Below are positions 7,449 through 15,088 of a stretch of DNA of 64,000 nucleotides, in pieces. Origin of the DNA: Candidatus Hinthialibacteria bacterium OLB16 (GTDB lineage Bacteria > Hinthialibacterota > Hinthialibacteria > OLB16); NCBI GenBank assembly GCA_001567115.1, contig LMZT01000147.1, forward strand, positions 1 to 64,000, in the 5' to 3' direction. A program made the position numbers and the translations under genes. The notes below the pieces were generated by a model. The model was not told where the DNA came from, made no database searches, and saw only the letters and a list, made by a program, of their open reading frames with translations. Position 1 is the stretch's first letter. The number at the start of each line of letters is the position of its first letter.

Positions 7449-8879
7449 TTATCTGAGGAAGGGCCAGTTGCCGACCGAAGATGGATTCTGTGTCGGTGTG
7501 GGCGTGGGTGTTTCTGCAAAGGGCAGCACATCAGGAACGACACTGACATCTGTAGTGAACTTGAAGGGGTACAATGCCCCACTCGGAAATTCCAGTTCAA
7601 CAAAGAAAGCACTCCAACCCTGCGCTGGAGGGTTCACCTGGCCGATATAGAGGCCACCACCCTGATTGCTCAAGGGAGTGCTGGTCCAGGCAGGGCCGAT
7701 CGAATCCAGGCGAAAGTTTCTCGCTGAAGGATTGGTCGCCTGCCAGAGCCTGACAGCGGTCGGGCTCGCCACAGTCTGCACATGCAGTGATCCATCCGGC
7801 TGCCGGGTCCAGGAGTACTGCGGCCGGGGTGTCTTGTTCAGAAAGGAATGGTAGCAGGCCAGGAGGCTTTGAACGGCATCGGCATTCAGACCATGGTCTG
7901 TATTGGGAACATATCGCAGGTGCTTTTCACCCACCAGGTCATCGAAATAAAACTGGGAGGAATCCGGCAGGAAGAACTGATCTCCGGTTGAGTTCACGAT
8001 AAATTTGGGCATGGTGTAACGGTTCCGGTAGGAATATGGATCGACGATCGCAAACATGGCCTGGCTCTGTGCAGTCCCCATCCAATCCATAAAACCCATG
8101 TCAACATAATCATTCAGAGCATCAGCCCAGTAGCCATAGGCTTCCCAGTGGTGCTGGATGCTTTTCTCGACATTGAGCACATCGATCACCATGGGGGCGA
8201 TCGCTTCAACCCGCGAATCGACAGCGGCTGTTGTCCAGGTGGTCCAGCCGCGCTTCGATGCTCCTGCGAGCATGAAACCAGTAATCGATGGATATTCGGA
8301 TTGGATGGTGTCCATGGCACGCACAACCGCTTTGGTCATCGGAAGCCGCGGCAGCCACAGGGGATCTTCCTGGTTTGCATCCAGGCTCTGCTTGTATTTA
8401 TCCCAGGCAAAGGCGATCAGCTCATCCTCGATCCGGCCACTGGCGATGTACCTTGGATCGGATTCATCGGAGAACTTGATCGGCTGGTTCGGAATCATCC
8501 GTATCTCAGCAACAACAGAGTTGGTGAGAAAGGCTGCCGACAGGAGGCTGGAATCGACTGTAGAGGGTGCGGGGCCGCCATTGTTTCCAGCACTGATATA
8601 CAGCAAGGACTTGTCATGATGCAGGATCGATGGAACAACAACTATAAGCCAATGCTTCCATAAGGTGCGATCGACCTCAGAGGGGCTGCGCCAGGCCTGT
8701 GAAGTCATTTCCCATACTTTGGCTGTATAACCCGGACCACTGATAGAATTCGCGAGGCTGTAAGAATAATTCGGATCAGGGGCTGCAATGTAGTCATCCA
8801 GGGGTGTTGCCGCTGTCTGCAGGCAGAAAAAAACCAGGGGGGCCACTGTAAAAATAAAACGTATAAACATCTGGAACAT
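7449..8879 (-). CDS. PhoPQ-activated pathogenicity-related (PqaA) family protein, alpha/beta-hydrolase fold
   Basis: 476 residues with a signal peptide (FIFTVAPLVFFCLQTAAT). The body matches the PhoPQ_related (PqaA) family, including TLWKHWLIVVVP, GFMLAGASKRGWTTW and APMVIDVLNVEKSIQHHWEAYG. It has the layout of an alpha/beta hydrolase, with a likely nucleophile Ser208 in GASKRG, acid Asp300 in STGDQFF and His329 in NTDHGL. A triad role is inferred. The C-terminal part is a beta-rich extension ending in a TPTPTQ tail. A start three codons downstream (8870) has better spacing from the AAAGGAAAGG motif. Substrates of the family are not well established. Export to the periplasm is likely. Confidence 0.8.
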   Translation of the reverse strand: MFQMFIRFIFTVAPLVFFCLQTAATPLDDYIAAPDPNYSYSLANSISGPGYTAKVWEMTSQAWRSPSEVDRTLWKHWLIVVVPSILHHDKSLLYISAGNNGGPAPSTVDSSLLSAAFLTNSVVAEIRMIPNQPIKFSDESDPRYIASGRIEDELIAFAWDKYKQSLDANQEDPLWLPRLPMTKAVVRAMDTIQSEYPSITGFMLAGASKRGWTTWTTAAVDSRVEAIAPMVIDVLNVEKSIQHHWEAYGYWADALNDYVDMGFMDWMGTAQSQAMFAIVDPYSYRNRYTMPKFIVNSTGDQFFLPDSSQFYFDDLVGEKHLRYVPNTDHGLNADAVQSLLACYHSFLNKTPRPQYSWTRQPDGSLHVQTVASPTAVRLWQATNPSARNFRLDSIGPAWTSTPLSNQGGGLYIGQVNPPAQGWSAFFVELEFPSGALYPFKFTTDVSVVPDVLPFAETPTPTPTQNPSSVGNWPFLR

Positions 8880-8993
8880 CCTTTCCTTTCGGTCAGCCAG
8901 GTTTTTATTTATGGACCTGGGGCTGCAATTTTGAAATCTTCTCTTTCATTTGAAAAAAATCATCGATAACCATAAAAATATAAAAAGGGCTGT

Positions 8994-10289
8994 TCATTCA
9001 TACAACGACCAGGCGGGGTGATTGGCGGAAAGAGGTCGCGGATAAAAACGAATCAGCTGAGAGATATCTACATTCCGTGGATTCTGCTGGTAACGCAGCA
9101 AGAATTCAGCGACGACATCATAGGCTTCACGGCTGAATGGCGCGATACGCAGAAAATATCCAGGAATCAATACCTGGTTGGGGCCAAATGCTGTAGTTCC
9201 GACAATGTTTCCGAACAACACACCCTCGCCGAGCCTGCCAAAGCCCCGGATGATGGTCCGTGCGAATGCCTGCATGTCGCTTTCGGTAAAAACCTCCCCC
9301 TCCAATCCGAGGGTTAAAGGAAACGCCGCAGTGAGCGCGGCATGAGAAAAATCCTCTCCGCCATTGAGATCCAAGACTTGCTGCTCGGGCAAGGGATTGT
9401 TTAATGGAAGAATCGATAAGTAGTAGGGCCAGAAATAGGCTCCGGGGCCATACTTCGGACCGGCATACAGCCCCATCCTCCGCTTCATATATTGGCCGAT
9501 CTTTCGGGCCATGACCTTGTGCTTGATATTTCCACTCGCCTTCCAGGAACCCCATAATGCCAATCCCATGGCGCTCTGCCAGTTCCCGGGGAGGATATTT
9601 CCTTCCTCAGAGGGAAGGTCGTCTTTGAAGATGTAATGCCCCTCATCCGGACTCGGGCCATCAACCCACTGGCGGTCATGCCAGTCAAGGGTTTCTCGAA
9701 TCTCCGCCAGCCAGGTGTTGAACTCTGCACCAATTTCATTCAGGAGATCCGGCTCCCTTTGAACCAGCTCCAGAAATTCGACAACTCCGAAAGCAATCAT
9801 CCCGGTATGGACAGCATGAATGGTATGCCTTCCAGCGTAATATGAAGTCCCCCAGGCGGGGGCGGTTTCACCGAAGAAGGTGGCATATCCCTTTTTATCA
9901 TCGCGGTTGGCCATGGTGGCACGGATAATTTCGAGGTTCACATCAAGGTATTTCCTGTCCCCGGTCCCACGGTACATGTCATTGAGAGACTGTGCCTGAT
10001 AAGAAGACCCCCATGCCATGTCAGTGTCGAGATTCTGCCTGCTGTTGATACGGTTCAGCCAAATCTGCAGGACCGAATAGAGGTGCCGGCTGTCGTATGT
10101 CTGTGGAACTGCATACTGTTCCAGAGTTGGAACTGTATCCGGAATCTGGCCGAGGCTTCTCCAGTAGTAATCGAAGCTGTCGATATAGGATTGATCCTGG
10201 GAATTCGATTGAGCCGGCACAACAGCAAGGAAGGTGCACACCAGGACAAATTGGAGAAAACAAAATCGCATTTCGCTTGAGATTATCAC
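8994..10289 (-). CDS. secreted helical-repeat (alpha/alpha toroid-like) protein, possibly glycan-active
   Basis: 431 residues with a signal peptide (FCFLQFVLVCTFLAVVPAQS). The mature protein consists of repeated helix pairs with aromatic and acidic patches (WGSSYQAQSLNDMYRGTGDRKYLDV, AVHTGMIAFGVVEFLELV, NWQSAMGLALWGSWKASG). This resembles the (alpha/alpha) barrels of glycoside hydrolases, lyases and epimerases. I cannot name the family. The start is either GTG 10289 or ATG 10271; neither has a strong ribosome binding site. It is followed 114 bases later by the PqaA-type gene in the same direction. A role in extracellular polysaccharide breakdown is inferred from fold and context only. Confidence 0.6.
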   Translation of the reverse strand: MIISSEMRFCFLQFVLVCTFLAVVPAQSNSQDQSYIDSFDYYWRSLGQIPDTVPTLEQYAVPQTYDSRHLYSVLQIWLNRINSRQNLDTDMAWGSSYQAQSLNDMYRGTGDRKYLDVNLEIIRATMANRDDKKGYATFFGETAPAWGTSYYAGRHTIHAVHTGMIAFGVVEFLELVQREPDLLNEIGAEFNTWLAEIRETLDWHDRQWVDGPSPDEGHYIFKDDLPSEEGNILPGNWQSAMGLALWGSWKASGNIKHKVMARKIGQYMKRRMGLYAGPKYGPGAYFWPYYLSILPLNNPLPEQQVLDLNGGEDFSHAALTAAFPLTLGLEGEVFTESDMQAFARTIIRGFGRLGEGVLFGNIVGTTAFGPNQVLIPGYFLRIAPFSREAYDVVAEFLLRYQQNPRNVDISQLIRFYPRPLSANHPAWSLYE

Positions 10290-10389
10290 AAAAAACCTGC
10301 TGAAGTGGTACCCGGGCAGAAATTGGCCTCGCGCCAGCAGCAGGAGACAATCTCACTAATCGAATAAAAGTGAAGAGTTTCAGCGCCTT

Positions 10390-11501
10390 TCAGGGCTTGA
10401 TCGACTGTGTCGGAAAGACCTCACGGATCACCTCGAGTTTCATGGCCTGATCCCCCTGTGTGGGCGCTACAATTCCTCCCTCTCCATACTCATTCCAGGC
10501 ATAGATGGTGAACATCTTCTGATGGGGAAAGCCCAGCCTGGGATTCCCCTGTAGATCGTGTTTTATCTGTTCCAGGGCATGCCTCCACTGCTCACGATTG
10601 GGGAGCTGATAACACGGCCGGGGATCATGCCAGGGGCGTGGGTTCCAGCCAGCTGGAAGGTATGGGATATAGGGAAGCGCATCTTCTGCATGGGCCAGTC
10701 TGCCCTGATGGGCATGGTCGGCGATTTCTTCATACGGATGATCCGGGGGGTCTGGTCACCCGTTGGCACATCCATATAGGTTGTGGTGAATTCGAACAGC
10801 TGGCAGGCAGGGTGCCCTGCCCCGATCTTCTCATGCGCAGAAACCCCACAACCGATCAGCATCTCCCCCAGCCCCGCTTTTCTGACAGCCTCCCTCAGCG
10901 ACTCGATGCGTTGACGGCACAGATTGATGTCCTGACCGCAATGCTTGTACAGATGATGAAGGCTGTGGAACTTGAAAAACAGTTTTCCATCGATCTTGAG
11001 ATAAGCCGGATGGCCCAGAGCAGGCAACCAGGCCTGGATGCACCGCTGCCATTCCTCATCAGTCTTCACGACAAATGGATCATGATTGCAGAATTCGATC
11101 GCAAATTTCATGCGTCCGGATTCCGGTGAATGAACATACTGATCGACACCAGCATTCAGGGAGGCCAGGCCTGGTTCCGGGTTGGGAATGGTATGCACCG
11201 GGTACCAGAGGATCAGGAAGAAATCCACACCATTCCCGGAGGCTGCCCGGATTTCCTGATCCATTGTCTCCTGGGTGTTGTACATTCCCAAAAGGGGTGC
11301 CCGGCCCGGGTAGTCCGGACGCCAATCCCGGCCTGTGCTGTCATGCCATTTGTTCGGCAAGGCCTCCCACCATCCCGCAAAGTAGTTGACCCCCACAAGA
11401 ATTTCCTTTTTAGGGGCTTCCGATGTGGGCTGAGCCAGGGCGGAAATCATCGAAATGAGTAACAGATGGAACACCATTGAGTTGACACTCCCGATTATCA
11501 T
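10390..11501 (-). CDS. GH99/WbsX-like secreted protein, frameshifted
   Basis: The frame from 11501 begins with a signal peptide and GVNYFAGWWEALPNKWHD, then GNGVDFFLILWYP and LKIDGKLFFKFHS. This is the pattern of the glycosyltransferase-WbsX/GH99-like (beta/alpha) barrel family. In this frame the product ends at 10563 in unrelated sequence. Reading one base out of frame from the G6 tract at 10745-10750 gives a natural continuation (HPYEEIADHAH, AGWNPRPWHDP, MFTIYAWNEYGEGG) to a stop at 10390. Adding one base to the homopolymer restores one protein of about 370 residues. AWNEYGEGG is the family's conserved C-terminal motif. It is either a real inactivating frameshift or a sequencing error. A related protein lies at 22974-24821. 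Confidence 0.75.
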
Positions 11502-11642
11502 CAGCCATCGAGGCGGCTCCTTTCCAGAATCCTGGATATGAGCCGCTGCTTATCCAAAACAGATGGTTGAGGAAACAGCCTCTTCAGGTCTTTTCTGTTT
11601 TTGCTGATAATGGAAAGAACTGTAAACCGGGAGGATTCGAAC

Positions 11643-12377
11643 ATGAAGGGTGTCATTCTGGCGGGGGGGCTTGGCTCCAGGCTTCGCCCCCTCACAAAAA
11701 TTACCAACAAGCACCTGCTGCCGATCTATGACCGACCCATGATTTTTTACCCCATTCAGGCCATGATCAATGCAGGCATCAAGGATATTATGATTGTCTG
11801 TGGTGGAAATCATGCCGGTGAGTTTCTCAGGCTGCTGGGAAATGGAAAGGACTTTGGGTTGAAACACCTGAACTACACCTATCAGGAGGGGGAGGGTGGA
11901 ATTGCGGACGCACTGGCACTGACCCGTTTTTTTGTCGATGACGACCGTGTGGCTGTCATGCTGGGGGATAACATCATCGAAAACAATTTCCTGCAGGCCA
12001 AAAATGATTTTGAAGCGCAGGAAACCGGAGCGAAGATCCTCCTCAAAGAAGTCGCCGACCCACGGCCTTACGGGGTGGCTGAGGTCTCTGGTGGCAAGGT
12101 CCTTGGGATCGAGGAGAAACCCCAGCAGCCTAAATCGAACCTGGCAGTGATTGGAATCTATTTTTTCGATAACACGGTCTTCAAGATTGTCGATACCCTC
12201 AAACCATCGGGCCGGGGTGAACTGGAAATTACTGATGTCAACAATGCTTATATCCAGCGGGGGGATATGTCCTATTCGATCCTGGAGGGCTGGTGGGGAG
12301 ATGCGGGAGAATCATTTGAATCCCTGATTGAAGTCAGCAACCTGGTCTATCAGACCGGCGCCAACAAGATGCCATGA
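11643..12377 (+). CDS. glucose-1-phosphate thymidylyltransferase-type sugar nucleotidyltransferase (RmlA-like, short form)
   Basis: Forms dTDP-glucose or a similar nucleotide sugar from sugar-1-phosphate and NTP for cell-surface glycan synthesis. The start at 11643 is chosen over ATG 11601 because GGGAGGATTCGAAC precedes it and the protein then begins with the family signature MKGVILAGGLGSRLRPLT. Other conserved parts are KHLLPIYDRPMIFYP, the metal/nucleotide motif MLGDNI, DPRPYGVAEV, GIEEKPQQPKS and the ending GWWGDAG. At 244 residues it is the short form, lacking the C-terminal extension of classical RmlA. It overlaps the RmlD-type reading frame by ATGA, and together they suggest part of a dTDP-rhamnose pathway. 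rmlB and rmlC are not in the window. Confidence 0.85.
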   Translation: MKGVILAGGLGSRLRPLTKITNKHLLPIYDRPMIFYPIQAMINAGIKDIMIVCGGNHAGEFLRLLGNGKDFGLKHLNYTYQEGEGGIADALALTRFFVDDDRVAVMLGDNIIENNFLQAKNDFEAQETGAKILLKEVADPRPYGVAEVSGGKVLGIEEKPQQPKSNLAVIGIYFFDNTVFKIVDTLKPSGRGELEITDVNNAYIQRGDMSYSILEGWWGDAGESFESLIEVSNLVYQTGANKMP

Positions 12378-12439
12378 AGCCTCCCGGAGAGGGACAGCAG
12401 AATGCACTTGAGATTACAACCAATTGGAATGGCAGGCCA

Positions 12440-13282
12440 ATGAAAATCATTGTCACCGGTTCGAAGGGGAAGCTCGGCCAACGCCTGATCCGTGTGTTAT
12501 CCTATTCACACGATCTGCTTGGCTTCGATCTGCCGGAACTGGATATCTGCAATCTTCAGGATGTTATAAAGCAAATCCTCCAGTTTCAGCCGGATATCCT
12601 GATCAATGCCGCCGCACACACCGCAGTGGACCGTTGTGAAGACGAAGCCGACCTGGCCTACCAGATCAATGCTCTTGCGGTCCGGAACCTGGCGGTTGCT
12701 GCAGAATCCAACCGTGCGCGATTCATTCATTTTTCGACCGATTTTGTCTTCGATGGGGAACGCCAGGGGCCACCCTACATCGAATATGACACTCCCAACC
12801 CACAGTCGGTTTATGGAAGATCGAAGCTGATGGGAGAGAGGGAAGCTCTCTTCAACTGCACCCGTTCGATCGTATTGCGACTTTCCTGGCTGTATGGCAG
12901 TGGGGGGTGGAATTTCACCGACTGGGTGATCGGAGAAGTCCGCGAGAACCGGCCGGTCCGGATTGTCACAGACCAGCTGGGATGCCCCACCTGGATCGGG
13001 GATGTGGTCAATCAGGTGATCCATCTGTTCTCAACATCCGCCCAGGGGCTTTATCATTGTGCAGGAAAAGGCTGCTGCAGCCGGTATGACTGGGCCTGTG
13101 AGGCGGTGAAATGCGCCGGCCTGGATACCTCATTGGTCAAACCGGTAACTTCAACAGAGTTTAAGCAGAAGGCCCCACGGCCGACTTATTCCGCAATGCG
13201 GAATTTCTGCCTGGAAAAACAGGGGCTGGAAGTCATGCGCCCCTGGCAGGATGCCCTGAAGGATCATATCTTCGAGGAATAA
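12440..13282 (+). CDS. dTDP-4-dehydrorhamnose reductase (RmlD) family protein
   Basis: NAD(P)H-dependent reductase of the extended SDR family; in the named pathway it makes dTDP-L-rhamnose. The family start MKIIVTGSKGKLGQRL is at 12440. The open frame extends up to an ATG at 12374 that overlaps the previous stop (ATGA), so a 22-residue longer product by coupling is possible. Seen: the nucleotide-binding GSKGKLG, NAAAHTAVDRCEDEADLAYQ, FIHFSTDFVFDG, catalytic YGRSKLMGE (YxxxK) and DQLGCPTW. 280 residues is normal. It sits directly after the RmlA-type gene and 24 bases before a fumarylacetoacetate-hydrolase family gene. Confidence 0.87.
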   Translation: MKIIVTGSKGKLGQRLIRVLSYSHDLLGFDLPELDICNLQDVIKQILQFQPDILINAAAHTAVDRCEDEADLAYQINALAVRNLAVAAESNRARFIHFSTDFVFDGERQGPPYIEYDTPNPQSVYGRSKLMGEREALFNCTRSIVLRLSWLYGSGGWNFTDWVIGEVRENRPVRIVTDQLGCPTWIGDVVNQVIHLFSTSAQGLYHCAGKGCCSRYDWACEAVKCAGLDTSLVKPVTSTEFKQKAPRPTYSAMRNFCLEKQGLEVMRPWQDALKDHIFEE

Positions 13283-13306
13283 ACCCGGTCAAAAGGAGCA
13301 GCCCCG

Positions 13307-14104
13307 ATGCGAATCGCCCGTTTCAAGACCTGCAAAGGTGATATCCAGTATGGTGTCTGGGAAGACAACGGCAGGATTCGCCTGGTAGCGGGAGATATTC
13401 TGGATCTCTGGGCGGTGACGGACCAATGCATCGATCGTGAGGAGATCGCACAGATCCTCGCACCGGTCTGCCCACCCAATATATTTGCAATGGGGCTGAA
13501 TTATCGTGCTCATGCTGCGGAAGGCGGAGTGCCAGAGCCGGACCATCCTCTTATTTTTATCAAGGCAACCACAACTGTGATCCCGACGGATCACCCCATC
13601 CTGCTTCCGAAACCAGCACCGGATGCGGTTGATTTTGAGGCCGAACTGGCTTTGATCATTGGCCGTAAAACCCGGGAAGTGAATGTCGAGGAAGCGGCTG
13701 GATCGATCCTCGGCTATACTGCTGCCAATGACGTCAGTGCACGCGACTGCCAGATGAAACACGACCGCCAGTGGGCGCGTGGAAAATCCTTCGATACCTT
13801 CTGCCCTCTCGGGCCATTTATCTGCATCGGTGAGGATCCGGATTCCGCCTCGGTCAGAAGCCGCCTCAATGGGGAACCCATGCAGGATGGCCACACAAGT
13901 GACCTGATTTTCAACTGCCGCCACCTCGTCAGTTACCTCTCACACCAGTTCACCCTGCTCCCCGGGACAATCATTCTGACCGGAACACCCAGCGGGGTCG
14001 GGGTTCATCGGAATCCGCCGATCTTTCTCAAAGACGGGGATCTCATCGAGGTCGAAGTGGAGGGTGTGGGTGTTCTTTCCAATCCGATTGTCTGTAGCCC
14101 ATAA
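13307..14104 (+). CDS. fumarylacetoacetate hydrolase (FAH) family protein
   Basis: 265 residues; AAAGGAGC precedes ATG 13307. The FAH catalytic-domain landmarks are present: NIFAMGLNYRAHAAEGG, PDAVDFEAELALIIGRK with the metal-binding Glu pair, GYTAANDVSARD, GKSFDTFCPLGP and GTIILTGTPSGVG. Members hydrolyse, decarboxylate or isomerise 2-oxo acids using Mg2+ or Ca2+. The closest type by layout is the 2-hydroxyhepta-2,4-diene-1,7-dioate isomerase/acylpyruvase group. The true substrate cannot be read from the sequence. It is the middle gene between an RmlD-type gene and ispD with short gaps, an arrangement that does not point to a pathway. Confidence 0.85.
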   Translation: MRIARFKTCKGDIQYGVWEDNGRIRLVAGDILDLWAVTDQCIDREEIAQILAPVCPPNIFAMGLNYRAHAAEGGVPEPDHPLIFIKATTTVIPTDHPILLPKPAPDAVDFEAELALIIGRKTREVNVEEAAGSILGYTAANDVSARDCQMKHDRQWARGKSFDTFCPLGPFICIGEDPDSASVRSRLNGEPMQDGHTSDLIFNCRHLVSYLSHQFTLLPGTIILTGTPSGVGVHRNPPIFLKDGDLIEVEVEGVGVLSNPIVCSP

Positions 14105-14110
14105 ATCGGT

Positions 14111-14887
14111 ATGACCGGAACACAACTGAAACCCTCATCCAACCGGAAGCAACCTGTTGTCGATGCACTCCTGCTCGCGGCGGGAAGTGGGAAGCGGATG
14201 GGATCCGCAGGCCAGGGCGGAAATAAAGTATTACTGCCTCTGATGGGCCATCCGATTCTGTGGTATTCGCTGGTTTCTCTGTTGAAATGTGAAGAGATTC
14301 GCCGGATTGTCCTGGTTCATAGGTCAATCGACCAGGATGAAATCACAAAAACTCTCTCCTCCTGCACACCCGATAAGGAAATTCTTGTGTGTGAGGGTGG
14401 CAATGAACGCCCGGATTCTGTGTTCAATGGCCTTGAAGCATTGTCCGGACAGCCCCCGGAGGTTGTCCTCATTCATGATTCGGCCCGGCCTTTTTTTACC
14501 CGGGAAATGGTGGCCAGCTCGATTGAACTGGCACAGATCAACGGAGCAGCCACTGTCGCCATCCCTCTGACCGATACTTTGAAACGGGGGCGGGATGGCT
14601 TTTTAAACGAAACGCTCCCGCGCAAGGAACTCTTTCGAATCCAGACACCCCAGGCATTCCAGTATGATCTGATACGGGAAGCACACCAGATTTTCAGAAG
14701 CAATCCGGATCCGGGAGTTACGGATGATTGCATGCTGCTTGAGAAAAAGGGGATGAAAATCGCCCTGGTGGCTGGAGATGAGAGGAACCTGAAAATCACC
14801 ACAGCCCTGGATTTGCTGGTGGCGGAAATGATTTTATCCCAGGGGAAAAAAGAGGGTTCTCAACCCTACCCCTTTTATACCCGATAA
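14111..14887 (+). CDS. ispD: 2-C-methyl-D-erythritol 4-phosphate cytidylyltransferase IspD
   Basis: Third step of the MEP isoprenoid pathway, transferring CMP from CTP to methylerythritol phosphate. The CTP-binding motif LLLAAGSGKRMG begins near residue 20. It is followed by KVLLPLMGHPILWYSL, VLIHDSARPF, ATVAIPLTDTLKR, LFRIQTPQAFQYDLI and VTDDCMLLEKKG, all in family order. At 258 residues it is slightly long, with a 16-residue N-terminal extension. The gene starts 6 bases after the FAH-type gene. ispF, often the neighbour, is not present. Confidence 0.93.
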   Translation: MTGTQLKPSSNRKQPVVDALLLAAGSGKRMGSAGQGGNKVLLPLMGHPILWYSLVSLLKCEEIRRIVLVHRSIDQDEITKTLSSCTPDKEILVCEGGNERPDSVFNGLEALSGQPPEVVLIHDSARPFFTREMVASSIELAQINGAATVAIPLTDTLKRGRDGFLNETLPRKELFRIQTPQAFQYDLIREAHQIFRSNPDPGVTDDCMLLEKKGMKIALVAGDERNLKITTALDLLVAEMILSQGKKEGSQPYPFYTR

Positions 14888-15001
14888 TGCTGTCGATAGA
14901 ATAGAGGAAATACGGGTCTCAGGCGGAAAGGATAATCCCGTTGTGCACCTCAACCTCTTTCCCACTTCCCGGATTGATGGGAAGCCATGGAGAGCATTGT
15001 G

Positions 15002-15010
15002 TGCTATAAT
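15002..15010 (+). promoter_or_regulatory. extended -10 promoter for clpC
   Basis: TGCTATAAT fits the extended -10 consensus (TGn-TATAAT) perfectly and lies about 80 bases before the clpC start. No good -35 is present, as is common for extended -10 promoters. I see no CIRCE or CtsR operator nearby. A hairpin CTTCCC/GGGAAG (14965-14984) lies just upstream. Confidence 0.5.
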
Positions 15011-15088
15011 GAAGGTTGAGTGAGTCCGTATCAAAAAGACAAAGGAGAATAGCCCCTCCCAAGGCGATTCCAAGAGGAGCATTCAAAT

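Noticed and set aside
7480-7530. GT-rich run near the end of the PqaA-type gene as a DNA repeat
   Set aside because: It simply encodes the TPTPTQ tail on the minus strand.
14888-15088. CIRCE or CtsR operator before clpC
   Set aside because: Neither the CIRCE inverted repeat nor a tandem GGTCAAA heptad is present.
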